In this document: positions 17,914 through 29,807 of the stretch, piece after piece | How positions within the stretch are numbered: position 1 is the stretch's first letter | Layout: each line of letters starts with the position of its first letter | NCBI GenBank assembly: GCA_020248405.1 | Contig: JADCHQ010000024.1 | Location: 62,001-126,000, forward strand | Length of the DNA stretch: 64,000 bases | Reading direction: 5' to 3' | Source of the DNA: Rhodocyclaceae bacterium | GTDB lineage: Bacteria; Pseudomonadota; Gammaproteobacteria; Burkholderiales; Ga0077523 | Made by a program: the position numbers and the translations under genes | The notes under the pieces: model-generated | What the model was told of the DNA's origin: nothing | Seen by the model: the letters and a program-made list of their open reading frames with translations, nothing else | The model's database searches: none

Positions 17914-18740
17914 GCCGTCGCGGCGCGCCGCTGGACTGGGCGCTAGGCGCCTGGGGCATCGCCTTCCTGGCGGTGCTCTACCTTCCCATCGCGCTGGTGC
18001 TCGCCTATTCGTTCAACCGCAACGTGGTGAACATGATGGTCTGGGAGGGTTTCACCCTTGACTGGTACCGCTCCATCTTTGGCCTTGCCACGCGGCTGGC
18101 CGAGGACGCCAGCTACGTGCACTCCACCGAGGGCCTTGTCCACGCGGCGCGCAACAGCGTGGTGGTGGCGCTGGCGGCCACGGCCGTGTCCACCGTGGTG
18201 GGCACAGCCACGGCGCTGGCCATGGCGCGGCACCGCTTCCGCCTCAGGCCCCTGTATCAGGCGTTGCTGGTCATGCCCATGGTGATGCCGGACATCGTGC
18301 TCGGCGTGGCCCTGCTGGTGTTCTTCGTGGGCGCAGGAATGACGCTGGGCCTTGGCACCATCGTCATGGGGCACTGCGTGTTCCTGGCCAGCTACGTATT
18401 CGTGGTGGTGAGCGCCCGACTGGCGGGCATGGGTGCGGATCTGGAGGAGGCCTCCGCCGATCTTGGCGCAGGCCCCTGGACCACCTTCCGCCGTGTCACG
18501 CTGCCCCAGGTGGCGCCCGGGGTGGCCGGCGGCGCCCTGCTCGCCTTCATCATCTCCATGGACGACCTGGTAATCACCTATTTCATCGCCGGCGTGGAGT
18601 CCACCACGCTGCCGGTGTTCATCTACGGGATGTTGCGCCGGGGTATGAAGCCCGAGATCAACGCCATCGCCATGCTGCTGCTGGCGTTCTCCTTCGTGAT
18701 CGCGGCCACCGGGCTGTGGTTGCGCGCACGCCGCCGGTGA
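17910..18740 (+). CDS. potC: polyamine-type ABC transporter permease PotC
   Basis: A 276-residue permease, partner of PotB. It shows the N-terminal YLPIALVLAYSFN helix, a central VMPMVMPDIVLGVALLVFF helix, the EAA loop LEEASADLGAGPWTTFRRVTLP, and SMDDLVITYFIAG, the usual PotC/PotI sequence. The GTG start at 17910 overlaps the potB stop; the longer open frame upstream lies inside potB and is not coding. Confidence 0.87.
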   Translation: MSRRGAPLDWALGAWGIAFLAVLYLPIALVLAYSFNRNVVNMMVWEGFTLDWYRSIFGLATRLAEDASYVHSTEGLVHAARNSVVVALAATAVSTVVGTATALAMARHRFRLRPLYQALLVMPMVMPDIVLGVALLVFFVGAGMTLGLGTIVMGHCVFLASYVFVVVSARLAGMGADLEEASADLGAGPWTTFRRVTLPQVAPGVAGGALLAFIISMDDLVITYFIAGVESTTLPVFIYGMLRRGMKPEINAIAMLLLAFSFVIAATGLWLRARRR

Positions 18741-18754
18741 AGGAGCATCCCGTC

Positions 18755-19846
18755 ATGGCCACTTCCCGACCGCGCGGCCGCGACCTGGGGCTGCCTTTTC
18801 CCGGCTTGCCCGGCCCCTTCAATGCCCTCACCGACATCCCCGGCGTTGCGGTGGGAGCTGCCACCCTCGTGCGCGATGGGCCCGCTCAGGTGCGCACTGG
18901 CGTCACCGCCATCGTGCCGCGCCATGGCGAGGCTGATCTCTCGCCGGTTTGGGCTGGCCAGTATTCCCTGAACGGGAACGGCGAGATGACCGGCACCCAC
19001 TGGATTCACGATGCGGGGCAGTTCTGCGGCCCCATCCTGCTCACCAACACTCACAGCGTGGGCGTCTGCCACCACGCCGCGGTGCGCTGGATGATGCGCA
19101 CCTGGCGGCGCGACTTCCACGACCTGCATCTCTGGGCCATGCCCGTGGTGGCCGAAACCTACGACGGGGTGCTCTCCGACATCCAGGGCCTGCACGTCAC
19201 CGAGCAGCACGCCCTCGACGCGCTCGACGCGGCCGCCCCGGGACCAGTGGCGGAGGGCAACACGGGCGGCGGCACGGGCATGATCTGCTACGAGTTCAAA
19301 GGCGGCACCGGCACGTCCTCGCGCGTTGTGGAGGTGGGTGGCCGCCGCGGTGTGGTGGCGGCGCTGGTGCAAGCCAATCACGGCGTACGCGACTGGCTCA
19401 CGGTGCTGGGCGTGCCCGTGGGGCAGCACCTGCGCGAGGGCCGCCTTCTGGAGCGCGAGCAGGGCTCCATCATCGTGATTCTCGGCACCGACCTGCCGTT
19501 GCTGCCCCACCAGCTGCGCCGGCTTGCCAAGCGTGCCGCCCTCGGCATCGCTCGCGGCGGCACTCCCGGGGGCAACAACTCCGGTGACATCTTCCTCGCC
19601 TTTGGCACCGGCAACCGTATCGAGCTGCCCCAGCGCGGCGCCCCTTCCTGGCGGCTCGAGGCGGTCAACGACGAGCTGTTCGATCCCATCTACGAGGCGG
19701 CCGTGCAGGCGGTGGAGGAGGCGGTGGTGAACGCCCTGCTGGCGGCCGCAGATACGCCCACCTTTCGCCCGCCTGGCCGCATGGTCCGAGCCATCGATCC
19801 CGAGGCGCTCGTGGACCTCATGCGCCGCCACGGGCGAATGCCCTGA
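18755..19846 (+). CDS. P1/DmpA-family N-terminal-nucleophile aminopeptidase
   Basis: A 363-residue member of peptidase family S58 (P1; DmpA, beta-peptidyl aminopeptidase). These autoprocess so that a Ser becomes the N-terminal nucleophile. The cleavage-site block RGGTPGGNNSGDIFLAF is present with the Ser at about residue 276; the oxyanion block TGGGTGMICYEFKGGTGTSSR and N-terminal NALTDIPGVAVG are also kept. AAGGAG (18740-18745) supports ATG 18755. It lies between potC and potD, so it is co-transcribed with the transporter. No signal peptide: cytoplasmic. Substrate unknown. Confidence 0.85.
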   Translation: MATSRPRGRDLGLPFPGLPGPFNALTDIPGVAVGAATLVRDGPAQVRTGVTAIVPRHGEADLSPVWAGQYSLNGNGEMTGTHWIHDAGQFCGPILLTNTHSVGVCHHAAVRWMMRTWRRDFHDLHLWAMPVVAETYDGVLSDIQGLHVTEQHALDALDAAAPGPVAEGNTGGGTGMICYEFKGGTGTSSRVVEVGGRRGVVAALVQANHGVRDWLTVLGVPVGQHLREGRLLEREQGSIIVILGTDLPLLPHQLRRLAKRAALGIARGGTPGGNNSGDIFLAFGTGNRIELPQRGAPSWRLEAVNDELFDPIYEAAVQAVEEAVVNALLAAADTPTFRPPGRMVRAIDPEALVDLMRRHGRMP

Positions 19847-19884
19847 ACAGCCCGCTTCCTCGCAACCTTTCACAGGAGATTTCC

Positions 19885-20913
19885 ATGCGCCGCCTCATCC
19901 CCCTGTTGCTGCTCGCCGTCCTGCTGGGCGCCGGCCCTTGCGCCCGCGCCCAGGGCAAGCTCGCCCTGTACAACTGGGGCGACTACATCAACCCGGAGAT
20001 CCTCGACCGCTTCACCAAGGAAACCGGCATCAAGGTCACCCTCGACACCTACGCCAGCAACGAGGAGATGCTGGCCAAGATCCAGGCTGGCGCCACGGGC
20101 TACGACATCGTGTTTCCGTCGGTGCACATGAACGACATCATGCTCAAGCTCGGGCTGCTGGAGAAGACAGGCGTCAATGCCATGAAGGGCTTCGAGAACA
20201 TCGACCCCGCGGCGCTGCGCTCCAGGGCCGACCCGAAGAGCGAATACTGTCTGCCCTACGCCTGGGGCACGGTGGGCATCTTCTACAACAAGAAAAAGAT
20301 CCCCCAGCTCTCCAGCTGGAAGGATCTGTTCGCCTACGCCGAGAAGAATCCCGGCAAGGTGGCCATGCTTGACGACATGCGCGAGGTGCTCGGCGTGGGG
20401 TTGATCATCAACGGCAAGCCGGTGAACTCGCGCAGCCCGGAGGACGTGAAGCTCGCCCAGGACACCGTCCTCAAGCAGAAGAAGAATCTTGCCGCCTTCA
20501 GCTACGAAGTGGTCCCCCTGGTGGAGTCGGGAGACCTGGCCGCAGCGCACTACTTCGTGGGCGCCATGATGTACGTGCTCAAGAAGCCCGCCGAGCTGGG
20601 TTACGTGATCCCGGCTGAGGGCGCCACCATGTACCAGGAGAACATGTGCGTGCTCAAGAGCGCGCCCAACAAGGCCAACGCGAGGAGGTTCCTGGAGTTC
20701 TACCTGCGCCCCGAGGTGTCGGTACTCAACACCATCCAGCAGAAGAACGGCACGGTGAACAGGGCCTCGCTGAAGCTGCTGCCGCCCGAGATGCGCGACA
20801 ATCCCAACATCAACCCCCCTGAGGCGGTGCGGGCGAAGCTGCAGATCTTCGAAGACCTGGGCAAGGACCTGAAGACCTACGACCGGGCGTGGACGAAGAT
20901 CAAGACGAAATAG
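19885..20913 (+). CDS. potD: polyamine-type ABC transporter substrate-binding protein
   Basis: A 342-residue periplasmic binding protein with a signal peptide (residues 1-22, ending ARA). LALYNWGDYINPEILDRFTKETGIKV and GYDIVFPSVHMNDIML are typical of PotD/PotF, as are LPYAWGTVGIFYNKKKI and YVIPAEGATMYQENMCVLKSAPN. It captures substrate for PotABC. A CAGGAGAT ribosome-binding site precedes the ATG. Separated from potC by the peptidase gene. Confidence 0.87.
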   Translation: MRRLIPLLLLAVLLGAGPCARAQGKLALYNWGDYINPEILDRFTKETGIKVTLDTYASNEEMLAKIQAGATGYDIVFPSVHMNDIMLKLGLLEKTGVNAMKGFENIDPAALRSRADPKSEYCLPYAWGTVGIFYNKKKIPQLSSWKDLFAYAEKNPGKVAMLDDMREVLGVGLIINGKPVNSRSPEDVKLAQDTVLKQKKNLAAFSYEVVPLVESGDLAAAHYFVGAMMYVLKKPAELGYVIPAEGATMYQENMCVLKSAPNKANARRFLEFYLRPEVSVLNTIQQKNGTVNRASLKLLPPEMRDNPNINPPEAVRAKLQIFEDLGKDLKTYDRAWTKIKTK

Positions 20914-20964
20914 CGCTCTGGCGGGACGTGCCGCCAAGGCATTGAACCCAATAAGCTTTCACGG

Positions 20965-20992
20965 TTGACGCGCCCGCCTTGCAGCGTTAAGT
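20965..20992 (+). promoter_or_regulatory. candidate promoter of metH
   Basis: TTGACG (20965-20970) and TTAAGT (20987-20992) are separated by 16 bases in the gap after potD and lie just upstream of the riboswitch-like structure. The -35 is good and the -10 weak. Transcription would start close to 21000, so the riboswitch would form the very 5' end of the transcript. Confidence 0.4.
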
Positions 20993-21002
20993 TTCCAGCC
21001 AA

Positions 21003-21053
21003 CGCGCCGATTTGAGCAGCAGCTTGCGGGCGCGCTACAAATCCCGCTAAAGC
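21003..21053 (+). promoter_or_regulatory. SAM-II riboswitch (metH leader)
   Basis: The leader folds as the H-type pseudoknot of the SAM-II (SAM_alpha) class. P1 is CGCGCC (21003-21008) with GGCGCG (21029-21034). The loop strand GATTTG (21009-21014) pairs perfectly with CAAATC (21038-21043), after a three-base linker as in characterised SAM-II RNAs. The conserved GCTTGC (21022-21027) and GCTAAA (21046-21051) are both in the expected places. GGCGCGCT (21029-21036) is also perfectly complementary to AGCGCGCC (21051-21058), giving an alternative helix that excludes P1. The downstream gene makes methionine, the SAM precursor. Assigned by eye from remembered class features. Confidence 0.75.
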
Positions 21054-21060
21054 GCGCCGC

Positions 21061-21099
21061 GACCCGGACGCCCTTTGGCCTTCGGGTCTTTCGTTTTTT
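21061..21099 (+). terminator. intrinsic-terminator-like hairpin in the metH leader
   Basis: GACCCG (21061-21066) pairs with CGGGTC (21083-21088), with an inner GCC/GGC pairing, and is followed by TTTCGTTTTTT to 21099. It sits between the SAM-II-like element and the metH start at 21110, so it may be the expression platform of the riboswitch; it would also stop readthrough from potD. Confidence 0.6.
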
Positions 21100-21109
21100 G
21101 AGGCTTGCC

Positions 21110-24844
<3,735 letters not shown>

Positions 24845-24867
24845 GGCGAACCCGCTGGCGGAAAAGG

Positions 24868-24894
24868 CCCCGTACGGGGAACCGGCGCCCCGGT
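24868..24894 (+). other. paired hairpins after metH
   Basis: The 12-base palindrome CCCCGTACGGGG (24868-24879) is followed at once by ACCGG (24881-24885) pairing with CCGGT (24890-24894). No long T-run follows, so this is at best a weak terminator or processing site in the 105-base gap between metH and the CbiM-like gene. Confidence 0.35.
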
Positions 24895-24949
24895 CTCTTG
24901 TCTCGGCTAGGCTTTGTCCCTCGCACCTCCGCCCACCCCGCCCGCCGTC

Positions 24950-25633
24950 ATGAACCTGTCCGCCGCTCCACTTCCCGCCGCCTGGCAGTGGTGTGCTGCC
25001 CTCGTGCTGCTGCTGGCGGGCGCCTGGATGTGGCGTACCGCGCCGTGGCGGCGACTGCTGGATAACTCCGGCAGCCACGTGTTTCTGGGCGCCTGCGCCA
25101 TCACCTACGTGCTGTGGCGCCTGCAGCCCGAGGCGCTGCGCGGGCTGGATTTCCATCTGCTTGGCGCTTCCGCCCTCACGCTGGTGCTGGGGCCGCAACT
25201 GGCCCTGCTGGGGTTGTCGGCGGTCATGGCGGCGCTGGCCTTTGCCCACGGATGGCCACTGTCCGCCCTGCCCGCGAGCCTCTTGCTGCTGGCGGTGCTG
25301 CCCGTTGCCCTGAGCGCGGCGGTGCTGCGGGCCTCCGAGCGGTTGCTGCCCCGCAACCTGTTTGTCTATCTTTTCGCGGCGGCCTTCCTGGGGCCCGCCG
25401 TGGCCATGACGGCGAGCGGCGCCGCCGCCTCGGCCCTGCTGGCGGCCTATGCCGCCCCCCACACGGCCCTCATGGCCGAGCAGTTCCTGCCCTACTGCCT
25501 GCTGCTGGGCTTCGCCGAAGCCACCCTCACGGGCATGGTCATGACCCTGCTGGTGGTGTACCGGCCGGCCTGGGTCAGCACCTTCAGCGACGAACGCTAC
25601 CTGGGCCCGCGGGAGGCCCTTCCGTGGCGCTGA
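24950..25633 (+). CDS. CbiM-like/COG3235 integral membrane protein
   Basis: A 227-residue membrane protein with about seven hydrophobic helices. It resembles the COG3235 group, annotated as energy-coupling-factor transporter permease of the CbiM type (HLLGASALTLVLGPQLALLG; QFLPYCLLLGFAEATLTGMVMTLLVVYRPAWV at the end). No ECF ATPase or CbiN/CbiQ partner is nearby. Its position after B12-dependent metH invites a cobalt or cobalamin role, but that is context inference. ATG 24950 is preferred to an upstream TTG at 24914. Confidence 0.68.
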   Translation: MNLSAAPLPAAWQWCAALVLLLAGAWMWRTAPWRRLLDNSGSHVFLGACAITYVLWRLQPEALRGLDFHLLGASALTLVLGPQLALLGLSAVMAALAFAHGWPLSALPASLLLLAVLPVALSAAVLRASERLLPRNLFVYLFAAAFLGPAVAMTASGAAASALLAAYAAPHTALMAEQFLPYCLLLGFAEATLTGMVMTLLVVYRPAWVSTFSDERYLGPREALPWR

Positions 25634-25641
25634 GCTTCGAC

Positions 25642-27108
25642 ATGAGCGCACGGCGCTGCGTGTGCGCACTGCTGGGCCTGCTGGTGCTGATGCCGGCGCT
25701 GGCCGCCGCCGAGCGCGTGCACCGCTACCGCGTGAGCGCCGATGCCGAGCTCACCCGCCTTACGGTGCGCGCCTGCTTCGCCGGACAGCCGCCCTCGGAG
25801 CTGGTGGCTGATTCCCTGGATGCGCCGGGCGCGTTCCTGGAGGCCCGGGTGGTGGACCAGCGCACCCGCCTCGCGGCCAACGGCACCGAGCTGCGGCTGC
25901 GCGAGGTGCCCGCGGATGGCTGCGTGGAGTACGCCGTCAACGTCACCGGCAACGGCACCCGGCACGACTACTCCGGCAATTCCACTCGGCGCATCGGCCG
26001 CGACCTCTTCACCGAGGTGGGCCTGTGGTTCTGGCGCCCCGTGCAGCTTGGCGCCGATGAAGACGTGGAAGTGGAATTCGACATGCCCGCCGGCCTGTCC
26101 GTGTCGGCGCCGTGGATGCCGGTGCTCAAGCGCGAGCGTCCCACCTACCGCGTGGGCCGCGGCCCCGCGGATCGGCCTTCCTCCGTGGCCTTCGGACGCT
26201 TCCGCGAGATTCCGGTGGAAGTGCCCGGCGCGGTGTTGCGCCTTGCCATCCTGGACGGCAACCCGCCGGCTGACGTCGAGGCGCTTCGCACCTGGATTGA
26301 AGACGCGGCGCGGTCCGTGGCGGCGGTGTACGGGCGCTTCCCCGTGCCCAGCCCGCAGATCCTGGTCATGCCGGGGGCGCGCGCCGCCGAGCCCACCCCC
26401 TGGGCCTACGTGCTGCGCGGCGGGCAGGCGGCGGCGCACTTCTTCGTCAACCAGCGCCGCCCGCTGCGCGAATACGTGGATGACTGGACCGCGCCCCACG
26501 AGCTGTCGCACCTGTTGCTGCCCTATGTGCGTTCGCAGGATGCGTGGCTGTCGGAGGGCATGGCGAGCTACTACCAGGGCATCGTGCGCGCACGCAGCGG
26601 CGCCATCTCGCCCGAGGAGGCGTGGCAGCGCATGCACTCCAGCTTCAAGCGCGCGCGCGACTGGTCTGCCAAGGGCGCCACCCTCGCCCAGGCCACCGAG
26701 CGCATGTTCCGCGATGGCGGCTACATGCGGGTGTACTGGTCCGGCGCCGCCATGCTGCTGCTGGCCGACGTGCGGCTGCGCGCCGCGAGCGGCGGCGCCC
26801 AGTCCCTGGACACGGTGCTGGAGGCCTTCGGCCGCTGCTGCCTCGACCCCGATCGCGAGTGGACCGCCCGCCAGGTGTTCGAGCGCTTCGACCAGATCGC
26901 CGGCGGCACGGTGTTCCGCGATCTCTACGCGGCCCACGTGAACGCCGAGGGCTTCCCCGACCTCTCCGGCGTGTATGCCGAGCTGGGCCTGCGCGCGCTG
27001 GGCGGCAAGGTTGAGCTCGCGGACAGGGCGCCGCTGTCGCAGGTGCGCGACGCCATCATGGCCCCCGGCGGCTACCGCTCGCCGGCCGCGCTGCTGGGCG
27101 CGCGTTAG
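25642..27108 (+). CDS. secreted M1/M61-like gluzincin metallopeptidase
   Basis: A 488-residue protein with a signal peptide (about residues 1-23, ALAAA). The zinc motif HELSH is at 286-290 and a third ligand Glu305 lies in WLSEGMASYYQ, giving HExxH-x14-E, shorter than the classical M1 spacing. The N-terminal half looks like a beta-sandwich domain. The protein is probably periplasmic and active, since all three zinc ligands and the catalytic Glu287 are present. A GTG at 25624 would overlap the upstream stop and is an alternative start. Substrate unknown. Confidence 0.7.
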   Translation: MSARRCVCALLGLLVLMPALAAAERVHRYRVSADAELTRLTVRACFAGQPPSELVADSLDAPGAFLEARVVDQRTRLAANGTELRLREVPADGCVEYAVNVTGNGTRHDYSGNSTRRIGRDLFTEVGLWFWRPVQLGADEDVEVEFDMPAGLSVSAPWMPVLKRERPTYRVGRGPADRPSSVAFGRFREIPVEVPGAVLRLAILDGNPPADVEALRTWIEDAARSVAAVYGRFPVPSPQILVMPGARAAEPTPWAYVLRGGQAAAHFFVNQRRPLREYVDDWTAPHELSHLLLPYVRSQDAWLSEGMASYYQGIVRARSGAISPEEAWQRMHSSFKRARDWSAKGATLAQATERMFRDGGYMRVYWSGAAMLLLADVRLRAASGGAQSLDTVLEAFGRCCLDPDREWTARQVFERFDQIAGGTVFRDLYAAHVNAEGFPDLSGVYAELGLRALGGKVELADRAPLSQVRDAIMAPGGYRSPAALLGAR

Positions 27109-27129
27109 GGGCGCGAGAGGAAGCTCGCC

Positions 27130-27486
27130 ATGTCCATGCCGGCCCTGCCGCCCGTGTTGACAGCCGTGCTGCTGCTTACTGCCTCCAACGTGTTCATGAC
27201 CTTCGCGTGGTATGCCCACCTGAAGGAGCTGCAAGGCCGGCCGTGGTTCGTAGCGGCGCTGGTTTCCTGGGGCATCGCCCTGTTCGAGTACCTGCTGCAG
27301 GTGCCCGCCAACCGCATCGGCTACACCGCCCTGTCGCTGCCGCAGTTGAAGATCCTCCAGGAGGCCATCACCCTGACGGTGTTCGTGCCCTTCGCCCTGT
27401 TCTACGTGCACCAGCCCCTCAAGCTGGACTACCTCTGGGCCGGGCTGTGTATCCTGGGGGCGGTGTACTTCATCTTTCGCGGTTGA
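27130..27486 (+). CDS. DMT-family protein (DUF486)
   Basis: A 118-residue membrane protein with four predicted helices matching DUF486, a small drug/metabolite transporter-superfamily group. TASNVFMTFAWYAHLKEL, SWGIALFEYLLQVPANRIGY, LKILQEAITLTVFVPFALFY and the C-terminal LGAVYFIFRG are typical blocks. Probably dimeric like other four-helix DMT proteins; substrate unknown. It follows the peptidase gene by 21 bases. Confidence 0.82.
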   Translation: MSMPALPPVLTAVLLLTASNVFMTFAWYAHLKELQGRPWFVAALVSWGIALFEYLLQVPANRIGYTALSLPQLKILQEAITLTVFVPFALFYVHQPLKLDYLWAGLCILGAVYFIFRG

Positions 27487-27647
27487 CCAAAGGCCGTGCC
27501 CATCGGTATTACAGGCAGGGGCGTGCGGCGGCGGGCACAGGCGCCCGTCTCCGTGCGCGACGAACGCGACCAGCGCCTGTTGGCGTTGTTTTCCGGGGAA
27601 GACCCGCAAGCCAGGGCCCCCGCGGCAAGACCCCAGGAGGACCCATG

Positions 27648-28064
27648 ATGGCCCCGCCGCCCGGCCTGTTCGTTCTGATGGTGTGCACTGACATTTCGTT
27701 GCTCGGCTATTGGTTGATCACCGCGCTGTCAGCCGCGGGCGTTGTTGCCTTGCCGCCTGAATGGCTTTATTCCGATTATGCCAATCCGGTGGTGGTGGCG
27801 TGGAACTGGTCGTTCCTGCCGCTGGACGTGATCTTTTCGTGCCTGGGTTTGCTGGCTGCGTGGCGCTACCGGCGCGGCCACCCCGGTTGGCGCGACCTGA
27901 CGCTGCTGTCCTTGCCCCTCACCTCCACCGCGGGCTTGATGGCTGTTTCCTACTGGGCCATCCGCGCCGAGTTCGACCCGGTCTGGTGGCTGGCGAATCT
28001 GTTCCTGCTGATCTGGCCGCTTCCCTACATCCTGCACCTGGTGAAGGCCCGGCAAGGGCAATGA
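27648..28064 (+). CDS. DUF5360-like membrane protein
   Basis: A 138-residue protein with four predicted helices, resembling the YvaD/DUF5360 group (MVCTDISLLGYWLITAL, VAWNWSFLPLDVIFSCLGLLAAWR). A perfect AGGAGG at 27635-27640 lies seven bases before ATG 27648 and four before ATG 27645; the former spacing is better, adding or removing only one Met. Function unknown. The 239 bases between it and the next gene show nothing I can name. Confidence 0.68.
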   Translation: MAPPPGLFVLMVCTDISLLGYWLITALSAAGVVALPPEWLYSDYANPVVVAWNWSFLPLDVIFSCLGLLAAWRYRRGHPGWRDLTLLSLPLTSTAGLMAVSYWAIRAEFDPVWWLANLFLLIWPLPYILHLVKARQGQ

Positions 28065-28303
28065 CCAGTGCTGCCACGGGTTGAGATCGAGGCCGCCGAT
28101 TCGGGTTGTGGCCGTCCATGGCGCCCGCTTCTCGCCCGCCGAATCCCCGTGCCAAGATGGCGGCCTGCCGGAGAGCCGCGGCGCGGCGGTGGTGCCACGC
28201 GACGAAAGGGGTTGCCGCCGAGGGCGGGCCGTCCGGATGTGCGCAGTTGGCGCAGCGCCGCGCGCCCTCCGCCGGCGCCTGACCAACTCAACGGGAGATT
28301 GTC

Positions 28304-29713
28304 TTGAGCGATCTGTGCTTTGAATCCGCCCGCAGTCTTGCGCGCCGCATCCGCGCCCGCGAGGTGTCGGCGCTGGAAGTGTTGCGTGCCCACGTGGCGC
28401 AGATCGAGCGCACCAATGGGGCCGTGAACGCCATCGTCACCGCTTCCTTCGAGCAGGCGGATGCCGACGCGCGGCGCATCGACGCACAGCTTGCCCGGGG
28501 CGAAGACCCCGGTCCGCTGGCCGGGCTGCCGGTGGCCCACAAGGACCTGGTGCAGACGCGCGGCGTGCGCACCACCTTCGGCTCGCCACTGTTCGCCGAT
28601 TTCGTGCCCGAGGTGGATGCGGCCCTCGTGGAGCGGCTCAAGGCGGCCGGTGCGGTGAGCGTGGGCAAGTCCAACACGCCGGAGTTCGGCGCGGGTTCGC
28701 AGACCTTCAACCCGGTGTTCGGCGCCACGCGCAACCCCTTCGACCTGGCCCGTACCTGCGGTGGGTCCAGCGGCGGCGCGGCGGTGGCCCTGGCCTGCGG
28801 CATGGTGCCCCTGGCCGATGGCTCCGACCTGGGCGGCTCGTTGCGCAACCCGGCGGCCTTCTGCAATGTGGCCGGCTTCCGGCCCTCCCCGGGGCGGGTT
28901 TCCAACTGGCCGAGCTTCAACGCCTGGTGGACCCTGCCGGTGCTGGGCCCCATGGCGCGCACCGTGGGCGACCTGGCCCTGATGCTCTCGGGCATGGCCG
29001 GCCCCGACAGGCGCGCGCCGCTGTCCATCCACGAGCCGGCCAGCCTGTTCGCCCAGCCCCTGGAGCGCGACTTACGCGGCGTGCGTGTGGCCTGGAGCCG
29101 CGATCTGGGCGGCCTGCCCGTGGAGCGCGACGTGCGCGACGTGATCGAGGCGGCGGTGCCAGTCCTGGAGACCCTGGGCTGCGTGGTGGAGGAAGCCACC
29201 CCCGACCTGCGCGATGCCGACGAGATCTTCGAAACCCTGCGCGCCTGGAACTTCGAATTGGTGTACGCCGAGCTGCTGCGCACCCGCCGTGACCAGCTCA
29301 AGGACACGGTGATCTGGAACATCGAGCGCGGCGCGGGCCTCTCCGGCCCCGACGTGGGCCGCGCCGAGCGTCGCCGCACCGAACTGTTCCATCGCATGCA
29401 CGCCTTCTTCGAGCGCTTCGATTTCCTGGTCTGCCCGGTCACCCAGGTGATGCCCTTCGATCTGTCGCTGGAGTACCCCGCCCGGATCGATGGCGTGGCC
29501 ATGCAGAGCTACCTGGACTGGATGAAGTCCTGCTATCGCATCTCGGCCACCACGCTGCCGGCGCTGTCGGTGCCGGCGGGCTTTTCGGCGGGCGGGCTGC
29601 CCGTGGGCCTGCAGATCGTCGGCCCCTGGCAGCAGGACTTCGCCGTGCTGCAGCTCGGCCATGCCTTCGAGCAAGCCACCGGCCACCACGCCCGCCGCCC
29701 GCCGCTGGCGTGA
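28304..29713 (+). CDS. amidase (amidase-signature family)
   Basis: A 469-residue amidase-signature hydrolase with the Ser-cisSer-Lys triad: K80 (GLPVAHKDL), S155 (CGGSSGGAAVAL) and S179 (DGSDLGGSLRNPAAF). Length is normal for the family. It resembles free-standing amidases of the 6-aminohexanoate-dimer hydrolase/GatA-like kind and is not beside gatB or gatC, so a role in tRNA amidation is unlikely. TTG start: GGGAG at 28293-28297 lies six bases upstream. Cytoplasmic; substrate not predictable. Confidence 0.85.
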   Translation: MSDLCFESARSLARRIRAREVSALEVLRAHVAQIERTNGAVNAIVTASFEQADADARRIDAQLARGEDPGPLAGLPVAHKDLVQTRGVRTTFGSPLFADFVPEVDAALVERLKAAGAVSVGKSNTPEFGAGSQTFNPVFGATRNPFDLARTCGGSSGGAAVALACGMVPLADGSDLGGSLRNPAAFCNVAGFRPSPGRVSNWPSFNAWWTLPVLGPMARTVGDLALMLSGMAGPDRRAPLSIHEPASLFAQPLERDLRGVRVAWSRDLGGLPVERDVRDVIEAAVPVLETLGCVVEEATPDLRDADEIFETLRAWNFELVYAELLRTRRDQLKDTVIWNIERGAGLSGPDVGRAERRRTELFHRMHAFFERFDFLVCPVTQVMPFDLSLEYPARIDGVAMQSYLDWMKSCYRISATTLPALSVPAGFSAGGLPVGLQIVGPWQQDFAVLQLGHAFEQATGHHARRPPLA

Positions 29714-29807
29714 GGGGGCGCCGAGGGTATCATTCGCAGCCTCCCGGGCCCGTGGCCCGATCCCATCCACCCGCCCGTAAGGGCCCTTGCACCCCGCCCC
29801 GCTCCCC

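Noticed and set aside
27496..27648. 50-residue GTG-start ORF overlapping the start of the DUF5360-like gene
   Set aside because: Overlap position is suggestive of coupling, but there is no ribosome-binding site and no recognisable sequence; the AGGAGG inside it serves the next gene.
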